Shown: positions 7,912-18,025, counted from the first letter of the stretch. The stretch is 54,336 nt of DNA from an uncultured Clostridia bacterium (GCA_944392445.1 CALXWT010000004.1:1-54336); one strand, 5' to 3'. The notes: generated by a model from the letters alone, not told the origin. Translations and numbers: made by a program.

Positions 7912-8637
7912 TGTTTTTTTATACTTTTCTATAGCATCATCTATATTACCATCAAAAGTTTTTTTGCCACTTTCCATAACAATTCCTCTTGAGCAAAATT
8001 CTTTTGCCATAGCAGTAGAGTGTGTTACAAAAAGTAGTGTGACTTCATCTTTATTTACAATTTCATTTACTTTTTTAGTACATTTATTCTTAAATTCTTC
8101 ATCTCCAACGCTTAATGCTTCATCTACTATTAGTATTTCTGGTCTTATATTTACATTTATGGAAAAACCTAATCTTGCTTTCATACCACTTGAATATGTT
8201 CTTACTGGTTGGTCTATATATTCTGCTATTTCTGCAAAGTCTATTATTTCTTGCTCTAGTTCACGAATTTCTGTATCTTTTAATCCAAGAAGTTGTCCTT
8301 TTAAATATATATTTTCTCTACCTGTAAACTCTGGGTCAAATCCAGAAGTAAGTTCAAGTAATGCACTAACTCTACCATTTACGGTTATTGTTCCACTTGT
8401 AGGAAAAGCAACTCCTGTTATCATTTTTAAGATGGTAGATTTTCCAGCACCATTTTTTCCAAATAGAGCAACAGCTTCTCCTCTTTCTACTTCAAAAGAG
8501 ACATCGTTTACTGCTTTCTTTTCTTTATATTTTATATTCCTAAAAAATGTATGCAATAGTCTTCTTTTATCATTTTTGAAAAGCTTGTACATTTTTGTAA
8601 CATGGTCAAATCTAATTACAATATCTCTATCTCCCAT
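7900..8637 (-). CDS. polysaccharide/teichoic acid ABC exporter, ATP-binding subunit (TagH/Wzt-like)
   Basis: 245 residues. Walker A is GKNGAGKST (near residue 60), the signature is YSSGMKARL and Walker B is EILIVDEAL. The YSSGM form of the signature is typical of the export ATPases of the TagH/Wzt/KpsT group. It powers export of a lipid-linked glycopolymer through the permease at 8655. There is no extra C-terminal carrier-binding domain, so it is a short form. It lies 17 bases after the permease gene and is last in the minus-strand cluster, ending at a bidirectional terminator. The exact polymer is inferred from context. Confidence 0.9.
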   Translation of the reverse strand: MGDRDIVIRFDHVTKMYKLFKNDKRRLLHTFFRNIKYKEKKAVNDVSFEVERGEAVALFGKNGAGKSTILKMITGVAFPTSGTITVNGRVSALLELTSGFDPEFTGRENIYLKGQLLGLKDTEIRELEQEIIDFAEIAEYIDQPVRTYSSGMKARLGFSINVNIRPEILIVDEALSVGDEEFKNKCTKKVNEIVNKDEVTLLFVTHSTAMAKEFCSRGIVMESGKKTFDGNIDDAIEKYKKTVKK

Positions 8638-8654
8638 AAAAAATCTTTCCTTTC

Positions 8655-9467
8655 CTAATTTAATACATCTGGAATTTCTTTTCTTAATTTTCTATATACC
8701 CATATAGAAGCAATAGTTAGCACTAATAATATTACTAAAAAGGCAATTAAAGTTTTAGGACTTTCCCAAATCCAAGTTTTATGTATAAAACAATTTCTGT
8801 AACCTTCTACTAAATATGTTACTGGATTTATTTTTAATAATGCTCTTAGCCATGGTATATCTTTTAAAGTGTTTATATTCCAAATTATTCCTGATAGCCA
8901 AAATACGGCTGTTACCAATGATTTAACCAAATTTGAGAAGTCTTTACTCATACAAGCAAGTAATGAAGAAAATAAAGAAAACACAGTAAAAAATAGAAAA
9001 CTTAGTAACATGTAAATTGGCAATTGTAATAGATATATATCTGGTGGATATCCCATCGCAATAAAAATTATAATCATTATTGCTAACAAGGCTAGATGTA
9101 CCATAAATTTAGATATGCTAAAAAATGTAGGAATTGTTGATATTGGGAATTTCATTTTTGTAACCAAATAACTATATTTTCTTATACATTCTGTTCCGCC
9201 TGTTATCATATCGCTCATATAAAACCATGGAATTACACCTGAAATAAGCCATAAGAAGAATGGGAAACCTTCTACTTCACTACTTCCTCTTAATCCTATT
9301 TGAAATGTAAACCAATATACAAATATAGTAACAGCTGGCTTTATAATAGCCCATGCCCATCCTAGTGCAGCTCCACGATAAGTCTTTACTAAGTCTGCTT
9401 TTGCAAGCTTAAATATTTGCTGTCTATATTGTATATGGTCTTTTATTATTTCTACTATAGTGTGCAT
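8655..9467 (-). CDS. polysaccharide/teichoic acid ABC exporter, permease subunit (TagG/Wzm-like)
   Basis: 270 residues with six or so hydrophobic segments. The N-terminal cytoplasmic start (LAKADLVKTYRGAALGWAWAIIKP) is the hallmark of ABC-2 polysaccharide exporters (TagG, Wzm, KpsM). NPVTYLVEGYRNCF near residue 220 is the conserved block before the last segments. It forms the membrane channel with the ATPase at 7900. AAGGAGA precedes the start at 9467. It follows the TagD-like gene by 16 bases, consistent with an operon for synthesis and export of a glycerol-phosphate-type polymer. Confidence 0.92.
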   Translation of the reverse strand: MHTIVEIIKDHIQYRQQIFKLAKADLVKTYRGAALGWAWAIIKPAVTIFVYWFTFQIGLRGSSEVEGFPFFLWLISGVIPWFYMSDMITGGTECIRKYSYLVTKMKFPISTIPTFFSISKFMVHLALLAIMIIIFIAMGYPPDIYLLQLPIYMLLSFLFFTVFSLFSSLLACMSKDFSNLVKSLVTAVFWLSGIIWNINTLKDIPWLRALLKINPVTYLVEGYRNCFIHKTWIWESPKTLIAFLVILLVLTIASIWVYRKLRKEIPDVLN

Positions 9468-9483
9468 ACACTTATCTCCTTTT

Positions 9484-9960
9484 TTATTTTTTACTTTTTT
9501 CTCTTTCCTTTTCTTGATCTCTTTCTTGTTTCGTTTCTGGAATTTGATTTACACCATTTATTGGCTCTTGTAATCCTAAATCTCTTTTTATTTTGGTTGT
9601 TGATATTCCTTCAGTTCTATCTAAATATACTACTTCGCAATAATCCTTTAAATAATCGAATTTATCACTTCCTGCCCAGTCGCTTCCCATGACAACTATA
9701 TCTACATCATATTTTTGTACGTCTGATATTTTTTGTTCCCAGCATTCTTCTGGTATAACTAAATCTACATATCTTATTGCCTCTAACATTTTCTTTCTTG
9801 TTTCATAATTGTGATAAGCTTTTTTTCCTTTACTTTCATTAAATTCATCTGTTGATAATGCTACAATCAAATAATCTCCTAAAGCTTTTGCTCTTTGTAG
9901 TAATCTAATGTGCCCAAAATGTAATAAATCAAAAGTTCCATAAGTTAAAATTCTTTTCAT
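9484..9960 (-). CDS. tagD: glycerol-3-phosphate cytidylyltransferase (TagD-like)
   Basis: 158 residues from the ATG at 9960, chosen because GGGAGGAATTAGT lies directly before it and because MKRILTYGTFDLLHFGH is the standard family start. The family makes CDP-glycerol from CTP and glycerol 3-phosphate. Visible motifs are the nucleotidyltransferase GTFDLLHFGH loop and the second motif TEGISTTKIKRDL (usual RTEGISTT). The last 25 residues are a very charged tail (ERDQEKEREKSKK) beyond the normal end of about 130 residues. CDP-glycerol would feed the glycerophosphotransferases of this locus. Confidence 0.92.
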   Translation of the reverse strand: MKRILTYGTFDLLHFGHIRLLQRAKALGDYLIVALSTDEFNESKGKKAYHNYETRKKMLEAIRYVDLVIPEECWEQKISDVQKYDVDIVVMGSDWAGSDKFDYLKDYCEVVYLDRTEGISTTKIKRDLGLQEPINGVNQIPETKQERDQEKEREKSKK

Positions 9961-9986
9961 ACTAATTCCTCCCAATTATATATCAT

Positions 9987-12398
9987 TTACTTTAATAAAT
10001 CTTCAAATTCTTTTATTGCTTCTTTATTATATTCTTCAAAATCAACATTCATTGGTTTAACTTTGTTCTCATATAATAATTTTAGCCCTTCATATACTCC
10101 CTCTTCTGAATTTTCTACTAATGTGCCTCCATATTTTTTCATAAATGTAGTAGGGCCAACAATATTAGTTGAAACCACAGGTTTGCCTAATATATCCGCT
10201 TCTGCAATAACTAATCCAAACCCCTCATAAAAAGAAGGTAATATGAAATAATCACATTTATTTAATATTGCATATGGATTACTTACATATTTTATAACAA
10301 TTATATTATTTTTGCAATTTGTTTTTTTAACTTTTTTTAATATATTCTCATATTCTTTGCCATAGCCACCAATTATTATTAGGTAAATTGAATTATCTTT
10401 GTCATATAATTTCTTAAATGCATCTATAAGTCTTTCATGACCTTTTTCTTTAGAAAATCTACCTATTGTAATAAATTTTTTGTTTTTATTATTTAATATT
10501 TGTTTTAATTCTTCTAAATCCACAGTACTTTCTGTGTTTTCATCAAATTCAATTTCCAATTTTGATTTATCTAAAACATGTTGATAATTTATAATATTAT
10601 GAACAATATGACACTTATTATTTATATCTGCAATTTTCGATATTGGCTCCCTTAAGTCTTCTGTTACTAATGCAACTTTGTTATAATGATTATATGCATA
10701 TTTTAAAACATCTAAGCTAGCATTTTTCTTAACTGTGGCCTCTTTATACATATCATTATGAGCATAAATAATTTTGTTACAAGTAAATTCACTATACATT
10801 AAAATTCTTTTTTTATCATAACCATTGAATTGGATAACATGAGCGAAATCACAATTTGGATATATTCTTTTTATATCTCTTTTTAAATCGTCTTTTAGTT
10901 CTTCAATAAAATTGTTATCATTTTTTAATTTATTATTGTACAAAAATAAGAATAATTTCTTTTTAAAATCCAAATTCATCTTGCCTTTTATTGGAATATA
11001 TCCCACATTATCTGGTATTTCTCTTAGAACACCTTTATGATTTCTTATTCTTCGAGTATCGTAAGTTATAAAATAATTTCTTTTTTCTGTATCTATGTGA
11101 TTTAGCAAATTAATTAAAGACCTTGTTATTCCATTTGCACCTAAATTACCTGCAAAAATCAGAACATTCTCTTTATTATTTCTTACAATTTTTCTATATT
11201 CTAATTGAGTTTCTTTATTCAAAATAACCTTTTCACATAATTTTTTAGTTGCATCTTTTTCATCATATTTACAATATTTTTCTAAAAATTCTTTATCATC
11301 ATAATTTTTTTCCTTATTCATTTCTGTTAATAAATCAGCTACATTATCTACCTTTGTAAAAGGAAGTTCTGAAAAAGATATATATAATCCTCTGTCTTGC
11401 AAGTATTCCTCTTCATCATACGCAAATAATATTATTTTCTTTTTGGTATTTTCAAAATCGAAAAATACGCTAGAATAATCTGTTATTAAGCAATCAGCAA
11501 TAGATAAAAATTGATATGTTTCATAATCTTTTGGAAATTTTTTTATCTTTTTTAATTTTTTATAATTTATGCTATTACTAACAAATGGATGAAGATTTAC
11601 AAAGAATTCTTGATTATCTTTTAAATTCTTATCAATTTCTTCTAAATATTTTTGTAATTGTTCTTCTTGCTCTTTTGATTCGATTTTAGAAACACTGCCT
11701 CTCCAAGTTGGCATATACATAAATATTTCTTTACCTTCCATATTTTGTTCTTTTCTAATTTTATTTTTTAATTCTTCATCAAAAAACACACTATTTCTAG
11801 GATATCCTTCTAAAATAATTTTTGCATTACTTAAATTTTGAATCATATAATCTTCTATCATATGTTCCATCATGTATTCATTTGGATATAGTAAATAGTC
11901 AGCAATAATAAAGTTCTTTTGTATGTTTCCTAAATCATGAAAATCATTGTTTACTTTTTTTCCAAGTGTTTTTAATGGTGTTCCATGCCAAGTATTAAAT
12001 ATAACTTGTCCTTCTTTTTTTATAAAACATGGATTAAATGATGTATCTGTTATTAAATACTTCGCTGTAGCTAGTAATTTATAATACTCTTTTGACTTTT
12101 CTTTTATAAGCACAATATTATTTAATCCTTGGTTCTCTAAGAATTTTCTTGCACTATTTAATGATTTCTTATTAATAGACAAATATATTTTAAAACTTTT
12201 ATATTCATCATTGTTATTTAATTCTTGTGCAATATAAAATATATTGCCAAAAATATTTCTTGCATTTTGAGCCTCTAAGAATATTACATTATTTTCTATA
12301 GATAGCTCCTCATAATCTTTAACATAAGATAATTTTGCTATATATGATTTATTAATGTTTTTAATTATTTTTCTGATTTTCAAATTAGGATCCTCCAT
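9987..12398 (-). CDS. two-domain protein: CDP-glycerol glycerophosphotransferase-like plus GT4 glycosyltransferase
   Basis: 803 residues. Residues 1-400 are TagB/TagF-like, with NTWHGTPLKTLG near residue 140 and ITDYSSVFFDFEN near 310, the blocks carrying the catalytic histidines and phosphate ligands of the family. Residues 410-800 are a GT-B group 1 glycosyltransferase (FAGNLGANGITRSL, ITIGRFSKEKGHERLI, and FYEGFGLVIAEADILGKPVV with the EX7E motif). One chain could therefore add a glycerol- or polyol-phosphate and a sugar, as in alternating polymers. No membrane segment is evident, so it probably associates with the inner face of the membrane. Which domain acts first is unknown. Confidence 0.85.
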   Translation of the reverse strand: MEDPNLKIRKIIKNINKSYIAKLSYVKDYEELSIENNVIFLEAQNARNIFGNIFYIAQELNNNDEYKSFKIYLSINKKSLNSARKFLENQGLNNIVLIKEKSKEYYKLLATAKYLITDTSFNPCFIKKEGQVIFNTWHGTPLKTLGKKVNNDFHDLGNIQKNFIIADYLLYPNEYMMEHMIEDYMIQNLSNAKIILEGYPRNSVFFDEELKNKIRKEQNMEGKEIFMYMPTWRGSVSKIESKEQEEQLQKYLEEIDKNLKDNQEFFVNLHPFVSNSINYKKLKKIKKFPKDYETYQFLSIADCLITDYSSVFFDFENTKKKIILFAYDEEEYLQDRGLYISFSELPFTKVDNVADLLTEMNKEKNYDDKEFLEKYCKYDEKDATKKLCEKVILNKETQLEYRKIVRNNKENVLIFAGNLGANGITRSLINLLNHIDTEKRNYFITYDTRRIRNHKGVLREIPDNVGYIPIKGKMNLDFKKKLFLFLYNNKLKNDNNFIEELKDDLKRDIKRIYPNCDFAHVIQFNGYDKKRILMYSEFTCNKIIYAHNDMYKEATVKKNASLDVLKYAYNHYNKVALVTEDLREPISKIADINNKCHIVHNIINYQHVLDKSKLEIEFDENTESTVDLEELKQILNNKNKKFITIGRFSKEKGHERLIDAFKKLYDKDNSIYLIIIGGYGKEYENILKKVKKTNCKNNIIVIKYVSNPYAILNKCDYFILPSFYEGFGLVIAEADILGKPVVSTNIVGPTTFMKKYGGTLVENSEEGVYEGLKLLYENKVKPMNVDFEEYNKEAIKEFEDLLK

Positions 12399-12422
12399 TT
12401 TTATACACCAGATTTTTATAAA

Positions 12423-15083
12423 CTATTTATATTTAATTAATTCTTCGTAAGTTCTTTTACAATTATTATGATCATTATATTCAAAAAAGTCATCTACTCG
12501 TTTTTGATATATTTCTTCCATTTTGCAATTTTTATTTATGTATTTACATATTTCACTAACTACTTCATCATTTTCTTTACATATTGGTCCAAATCCCATT
12601 GTATCATATTTTAATCCTCCTTCTTCATACTGAGCAGGTAATTCAGTTGGATGATAATATATAATTGGCTTTTTCATATATGCAAAATCAAATTGAACTC
12701 CAGAATAATCTGTTATCATGATACTTGATTCAGTCAATATTTTCTCATAACTCATGTTGCTTGTTGCCGCAATTATTTCTACATAATCATTTTTATCAAA
12801 ATCATCTATTTGAGAACTCATTGCTGGATGTAGTAAATATATAATTTTATATCCATTTCTTCTTGCACACTCTATTAAATTTTTATCATTTATTAATTGG
12901 TTATAAATATTAAAATATGCACTTCCTTTAAAAGTATCACTATGAGTATAGCTTGAACCTTTTATTGTACTTCCTACAGTTGTTCCTTTTCTCCAAGTAG
13001 GTGTAATAAGAATCTGTTTTTGCTCATTATTTATTAGTCCATCATATCTAGCATGGCCAGTTAATTTTAGTATGTCTTCATCATAATAGTCGTATTCAGG
13101 ATGTTTCACATTTTCAATTTCGTACTTAGAGGCAAAGAAATATAATGTTGTATTGTCAAAAACTCTATTCTGGTATTGTGCTATTTTCTGTATTGTCAAG
13201 CCATGTGCTATACAAGCAATTTTAGGATTAAATAAATTTTTAAAGTATTGTTGATTATTTTTATCAAATCCACAACAATTCATTACATCAACGTGAGTAG
13301 CTAAAATCATATTTGAATGTAAAGAAACTAGCTTTGCTTTAAATGAATTAAAGGTTAAAATAGTATCATATTTTTTCTTTAATCTTTTATAATCACATGA
13401 GTTTTTATTTATTATATAATATATTTTTATATCTTTTGGGTTTATTTTCTTTATATAATTATACATATATTCTCCATTATCTCCAGCTTTAAAGATTTTA
13501 TCACTTGTAATCCATATTTTTTTTCTAAAAAATGGTTTAGAAATCCAATAGACTAATCTTAAAAATATATTTTTCCATTTTATACTTTTATTACCTTTCT
13601 TTATAAATTCTTTCAGTAAAGAAATTTCCTTTTTTAGTAACCTTTTTTTTCTGCTTTTTTGAACTCTAAATGCTATTTCTTTTTCACTATAGAAAAGTAT
13701 TTTATTATCAAATCTCCAGTAACTATTTTTAAACTCAGAACTTAATTTTGATTGTGCTCTCTTAAAAACAATTTTCAAAGGATAATAGTTATTATTATAC
13801 TTTACGTAAAAACTAATTCTGTCATTATGATTTAAAGATTCAGAAGGTATTGAAAAATGAAAAGTATAACTTTTTCTTGTAGCAATATTAAACACCTTAT
13901 TTATAGAATATGTATCTGTCCTTCTAATTTTATATTCATTTTCATTTATTCGGCAAACAATTTCTAAATCATTATTAAATAAATATGCTCCCCTAAAAAT
14001 TCCATCCATCGTCAAATTATTTCCATCAAAATATATTACTTGTATTTCTAATTTTTCATTTTCTAAATTTTCTACAATTGCATCATTTATATATGCTATC
14101 ATGTTTCCACCAGAGGTTACTATTTTAGGAAATAGATTTTGATTTTCATATTTTAATCTTAATAAGTTTAAAGTTAAATATTTAGGAATTGTTTTTCTTC
14201 CACTAATCTTATTATTGCATATTATATAATCATCTATATTTTTTAGTGCTAGAGATGTATCTTTAAAAAAATCATTTTTCTCCTCTTGACTTAAAATTGC
14301 CTTGTCTCTTCCATCTATATTACAAGCAAATCTACATTGAATAATATAAGCAATTGCATATTTTACAAATAAAGGTGAGTCCTTTTGCGTAAACGAACAT
14401 ATAAATTCTTTCATCGAATTTACATACCATTCTTTAAAAAATTGTTCTTTAAAAGAATAATATTCAGATTCAATAGGCAAATTATATTTATAGGTACTTT
14501 TTAAAAGTAAATACTTCTGTTCTATAGATAATACTTCTAAAAGGAATTTTATAGTACCATCACAAGATAAGTTTTCATCAAATTTAAATTTAGATATAAA
14601 ATCTCTTTTAAAGAAATACCCATAAATATATAATATAAACGCTTGGCTATGTGATTTCAAATCTATTAAAGTTTGTTTATTCTTGTCTAAATTCTTAAAT
14701 GCAACATATCTTTTATTATTATAAGTAGGAGTTAATGTAATTATTGAATTATCACAATTTTCTCTAATTACTTCAATTACTTGATTAAATGCTTCCCCTA
14801 CATAGGATATATTAGGTATAGTAAATGTTACATAATTACTTTTGCATATTTTTAAAGCTTCATTATATGCTCTACATTTATTAGCATCTTTTAATTCTAA
14901 AAATATTATATTATTCCCACTATATCTATTTGATAATTTTTTAGTTTCCTCGTTACATATAATATCTACTACTATTATGTTATAATCTGTTTTTTCTTCT
15001 AAGGCTTCTATAAATTTTTCAGTATCACTAACATTGTCTAAGTATAGAATCACATCAATATCTTGCTTTGTTAATTCTTTCAT
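12423..15083 (-). CDS. two-domain protein: degenerate GT2-like region plus TagF-like glycerophosphotransferase
   Basis: 886 residues. The first 120 residues resemble the fold of GT2 transferases (YNIIVVDIICNEETKKL, then YNEALKICKSNYVTF), but the acidic DxD position reads IPN, so that domain may be inactive. The middle (about 330-470) is beta-rich, as in TagF-type membrane-docking modules. The C-terminal 390 residues are glycerophosphotransferase-like (ACIAHGLTIQKIAQYQNR, ILITPTWRKG, MITDYSGVQFDFAY). The usual WHG triplet reads AHG. It probably extends a polyol-phosphate chain from a CDP-activated donor. It ends 24 bases before the next gene. Confidence 0.8.
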   Translation of the reverse strand: MKELTKQDIDVILYLDNVSDTEKFIEALEEKTDYNIIVVDIICNEETKKLSNRYSGNNIIFLELKDANKCRAYNEALKICKSNYVTFTIPNISYVGEAFNQVIEVIRENCDNSIITLTPTYNNKRYVAFKNLDKNKQTLIDLKSHSQAFILYIYGYFFKRDFISKFKFDENLSCDGTIKFLLEVLSIEQKYLLLKSTYKYNLPIESEYYSFKEQFFKEWYVNSMKEFICSFTQKDSPLFVKYAIAYIIQCRFACNIDGRDKAILSQEEKNDFFKDTSLALKNIDDYIICNNKISGRKTIPKYLTLNLLRLKYENQNLFPKIVTSGGNMIAYINDAIVENLENEKLEIQVIYFDGNNLTMDGIFRGAYLFNNDLEIVCRINENEYKIRRTDTYSINKVFNIATRKSYTFHFSIPSESLNHNDRISFYVKYNNNYYPLKIVFKRAQSKLSSEFKNSYWRFDNKILFYSEKEIAFRVQKSRKKRLLKKEISLLKEFIKKGNKSIKWKNIFLRLVYWISKPFFRKKIWITSDKIFKAGDNGEYMYNYIKKINPKDIKIYYIINKNSCDYKRLKKKYDTILTFNSFKAKLVSLHSNMILATHVDVMNCCGFDKNNQQYFKNLFNPKIACIAHGLTIQKIAQYQNRVFDNTTLYFFASKYEIENVKHPEYDYYDEDILKLTGHARYDGLINNEQKQILITPTWRKGTTVGSTIKGSSYTHSDTFKGSAYFNIYNQLINDKNLIECARRNGYKIIYLLHPAMSSQIDDFDKNDYVEIIAATSNMSYEKILTESSIMITDYSGVQFDFAYMKKPIIYYHPTELPAQYEEGGLKYDTMGFGPICKENDEVVSEICKYINKNCKMEEIYQKRVDDFFEYNDHNNCKRTYEELIKYK

Positions 15084-15086
15084 TTT

Positions 15087-16145
15087 CTATGCATTCTCCT
15101 CTTCTTTTTTTAATAACTTATTTATTTTTATTTTTTGTATAAATGTGAATGGATATGAAAATATTTTTTGAGATAATATAATAGTTAATATTACAGCAAT
15201 TCCCATCAATAATATTGCTCGTTTAGGAGAATCAAAATATTGTTCCCAGTTATATTCTAATTCTGCTAAATATAAGAATCTATGTAATATATACACCTGT
15301 AATGTTCTTGTCCCTAATATACTAAAAATATTTTTCTGTGTAGGAATTAATGACATCAATGTAAGCCCAAATATTATTGCAAAAATATAAAATCCTATTC
15401 TATAAAGCCAAGCTAGATAAATCGGTAATTCCATATTCTTTAAATTATAATAATTATAACTACAAACTATTATTCTTTCTGGCAATATTTTTATATTGCA
15501 AATTAATATAATAAACAAGATACTTGTTATTATTAAAGGAATTCTTATCCTATTTTTTCTAAGCAAAGCAAAAAAATTACTATTTAAATAATATCCAATT
15601 ATAAAAAATGGGAAATGGACAAATCCTCTCATTATATTTAAAAATGTTCCACTCGCTTCATCATATCCTATTAATATACCAAAAACAAAAGAAAAAATTA
15701 TTACTAACTTCTTATTGATTCTTACCACGTAAGGCAAAACAATATAATATATCATTAATCCTTGTAAAAACCATAATGAAGATCTTGCAGCGTGAAAACT
15801 TATTTTGATATCTTGCTTTAATACAAAAATTTCAAATAATGATACAGAAATTTGGCAAGCCGCATAAAGTAAAAAATATGTAAATGGCTTCTGAATATCA
15901 ATTTTTTGATTGCACTTTTCTATATATTTTTTTGAAAAATATCCAGATATAAAAATTAGAGCCGGCATATGAAACATATTTATTATGTACCATATATTAT
16001 ATAAAAAGTCATATTTTGATTTTAGTGGCGAAATTGCATGTGCTAATACGACTAGAAGAATTAATATAAATTTACAATTATCAAAATAATATATTCTTTC
16101 TTTTCTTTCGTTACTATTTTCTTTATTATTTAAAACTACATCCAT
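15087..16145 (-). CDS. membrane acyltransferase family 3 protein (O-acetylase type)
   Basis: 352 residues with about ten hydrophobic segments. The N-terminal block RIYYFDNCKFILILLVVLAH, with the conserved Asp and the His at the end of the first helix, is that of acyltransferase family 3 / fucose 4-O-acetylase-like proteins. These move acyl groups onto sugars or polyols at the outer surface. A second conserved feature is RSSLWFLQGLMIYY (the SLWFL block). It lies between a TagF-like gene and an epimerase gene, so it probably decorates the same polymer, perhaps with acetyl groups. The last codons almost touch the following gene (three-base gap). Confidence 0.82.
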   Translation of the reverse strand: MDVVLNNKENSNERKERIYYFDNCKFILILLVVLAHAISPLKSKYDFLYNIWYIINMFHMPALIFISGYFSKKYIEKCNQKIDIQKPFTYFLLYAACQISVSLFEIFVLKQDIKISFHAARSSLWFLQGLMIYYIVLPYVVRINKKLVIIFSFVFGILIGYDEASGTFLNIMRGFVHFPFFIIGYYLNSNFFALLRKNRIRIPLIITSILFIILICNIKILPERIIVCSYNYYNLKNMELPIYLAWLYRIGFYIFAIIFGLTLMSLIPTQKNIFSILGTRTLQVYILHRFLYLAELEYNWEQYFDSPKRAILLMGIAVILTIILSQKIFSYPFTFIQKIKINKLLKKEEENA

Positions 16146-16243
16146 TTTCTTTTCGTATGATATATTTAATAACTAAAATACAACATACACTCCTTTCTTC
16201 ATTTACTTTTACCTTTATCATTTATTATTTGATTACATATATT

Positions 16244-17290
16244 TCATTTAAATTCTATGAAACTTTTAATTGTTCTATCAATTCCATTCATTAATGAAAC
16301 CACAGGTTTCCATCCTAATTGTTCTAATTTACTATTGTCTAATCCAACTCTTTTAAAATTTGTATATGCTCCCTTGTTTTCTTCTATTTCATGTTTTACA
16401 TTTGTATTATACTTTTTTGCTAATAATTCCGCTAGATTCTTTATTGTTATTTCTTCTGTTTCATTAGAAATATTGTATGCTTCACATTCTTTTCCTTTTT
16501 CCATAATAATTACTATTGCAGATATTGCATCTGTTATATAGCAAAATGCTCTTTTAGCGCTACCGTCACTTTTTAATACTATATCCTTTTTATTCACAAC
16601 ATCATATATAAAATCTGACATAATTCTTCCGTCTTTTTCTATTTTCATACCTGGTCCAAAAGTGTGTGCTATTCTTAAATTCTTGAACTTTACTCCATAT
16701 TGAATATAATAATTAACTAAAATAGTTTCTGCCATTCTTTTACTTTCAGGATAACAGGCTCTTCCATTAAAGCAATTAAGACTTCCCATATCACTTTCTT
16801 TAATAAATTCTACATTTTCAGGCATTTTTCCATATATTTCTCGTGTTGAAGAAAATATCACTTCCGCATTCTTTTCTTTTGCTAAATCAAGTACGTTAAA
16901 CGTTCCATATATATTTGACTTTATAATATCTATTGGATTACTTATTATTGTTGATGGATTTGCAGAACTTGCCAAATGTATTATATAGTCTATATTTTCT
17001 TTAATATTAATTTTATTGCAAACATCTTGTACTATTAAATTTAAATCTCCTCTTTCATTGTCTTTAACGAATCTCTTTTCCATTTCTTCTCTATTTCTAG
17101 ACAAAGCAAAAATTTTAATATTCATATTTTTTTTATCATTTAAATACATTAATAGATAAATAAAGTACGTTGCAAGCATTCCATTTGCACCTGTAATTAA
17201 TATATTTTTATTTTTAAAAATATCAAAATTTTTAATATTTTCTATTAAGTCCTTCAAATCTTCTTGCACTATATTGTTTTTATAATTCAT
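16244..17290 (-). CDS. NAD-dependent epimerase/dehydratase (extended SDR)
   Basis: 348 residues. The Rossmann loop is ITGANGMLATYF (near residue 32; GxxGxxA type). The catalytic set is the Ser of IFSSTREIYG and the Tyr/Lys of CYPESKRMAE. C-terminal blocks RIAHTFGPGM and RAFCYITDAISAI match nucleotide-sugar epimerases, dehydratases and decarboxylases. It follows the TarI/IspD-like gene by 15 bases. That pairing suggests it works on the CDP-polyol or sugar made there, or makes its substrate, but the reaction cannot be told from sequence. A 98-base gap rich in A and T separates it from the downstream acyltransferase gene. Confidence 0.85.
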   Translation of the reverse strand: MNYKNNIVQEDLKDLIENIKNFDIFKNKNILITGANGMLATYFIYLLMYLNDKKNMNIKIFALSRNREEMEKRFVKDNERGDLNLIVQDVCNKINIKENIDYIIHLASSANPSTIISNPIDIIKSNIYGTFNVLDLAKEKNAEVIFSSTREIYGKMPENVEFIKESDMGSLNCFNGRACYPESKRMAETILVNYYIQYGVKFKNLRIAHTFGPGMKIEKDGRIMSDFIYDVVNKKDIVLKSDGSAKRAFCYITDAISAIVIIMEKGKECEAYNISNETEEITIKNLAELLAKKYNTNVKHEIEENKGAYTNFKRVGLDNSKLEQLGWKPVVSLMNGIDRTIKSFIEFK

Positions 17291-17305
17291 AAATTTACCA
17301 TCCTA

Positions 17306-18025
17306 TTATCCAAAAATCTCTGAGTTTTCTTTAGCGTCTAGCAATGCTTTAAACATATAATAATCATCAGGTGTAGTAATTTTCAAATTTTCACTTTTTC
17401 CAATAACAATCGATACTTCCTTGCCATACATTCTCATTAAAGTACAAGAATCTATAACATCCGTTTTTCCATCCTCTAATGCTTTCCTATGTGCAGCTAA
17501 AATATCTTTTAGGTAAAAACTTTGTGGAGCTCTAGCAAGTCTACTTCTACTTCTATCTGTTACATCTTTTATATTATCATTATCATCTAAAATAACAACT
17601 GTTTCTTTACACTCTACACAAGTAATTGCAGAACCATTTTCTTTTACGCATTTTATATTATTATCAATTATTTCATCATCTATAAGAGGTCTTACTCCAT
17701 CATGAATAAGTACAATGTCTTTATCGGTTTCAGAAATTTGTTCAGCTGCTTTTAATCCATTATATATAGACTCTTGTCCTGTTTTTCCTCCTTTTACAAT
17801 TGCTCTTACTTTTGTAATTTCATACTTGTCTACTAGTTTTTTGCAATAATCCATCTTTTCCTCTAAACAAGATACAACAATAGCATCTATATTTTGATTA
17901 TTTTCAAACTTTTCTAGAGTATAAATCAAAATTGGTTTTCCATACACCTCCAAAAATTGTTTTGGTATTCCATTTGTTTTCATTCTTTTTCCTACTCCAC
18001 CTGCGAATATTACTGCTATATTCAT
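17306..18025 (-). CDS. IspD/TarI-family cytidylyltransferase
   Basis: 239 residues. The start AVIFAGGVGKRMKTNGIPKQFL is the CTP-binding loop of the family (GGxGxRM...PKQ), followed by HDGVRPLIDDEII and the late block KITTPDDYYMF. The family contains MEP cytidylyltransferase (isoprenoids) and ribitol-5-phosphate cytidylyltransferase TarI (wall polymers). Context within a glycopolymer locus, the block ARAPQSFYLKDIL, and translational coupling to a TagF/TarL-like gene (4-base overlap at 18022-18025) favour a TarI-like role. No TarJ-type dehydrogenase is present, so the polyol could be different from ribitol. An IspD role is not excluded. Confidence 0.82.
   Translation of the reverse strand: MNIAVIFAGGVGKRMKTNGIPKQFLEVYGKPILIYTLEKFENNQNIDAIVVSCLEEKMDYCKKLVDKYEITKVRAIVKGGKTGQESIYNGLKAAEQISETDKDIVLIHDGVRPLIDDEIIDNNIKCVKENGSAITCVECKETVVILDDNDNIKDVTDRSRSRLARAPQSFYLKDILAAHRKALEDGKTDVIDSCTLMRMYGKEVSIVIGKSENLKITTPDDYYMFKALLDAKENSEIFG

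Noticed and set aside
7868..8707. Long plus-strand open frame of 279 codons
   Set aside because: It lies opposite the exporter ATPase gene, whose Walker motifs are intact, and has no ribosome site; it is a shadow of that gene.
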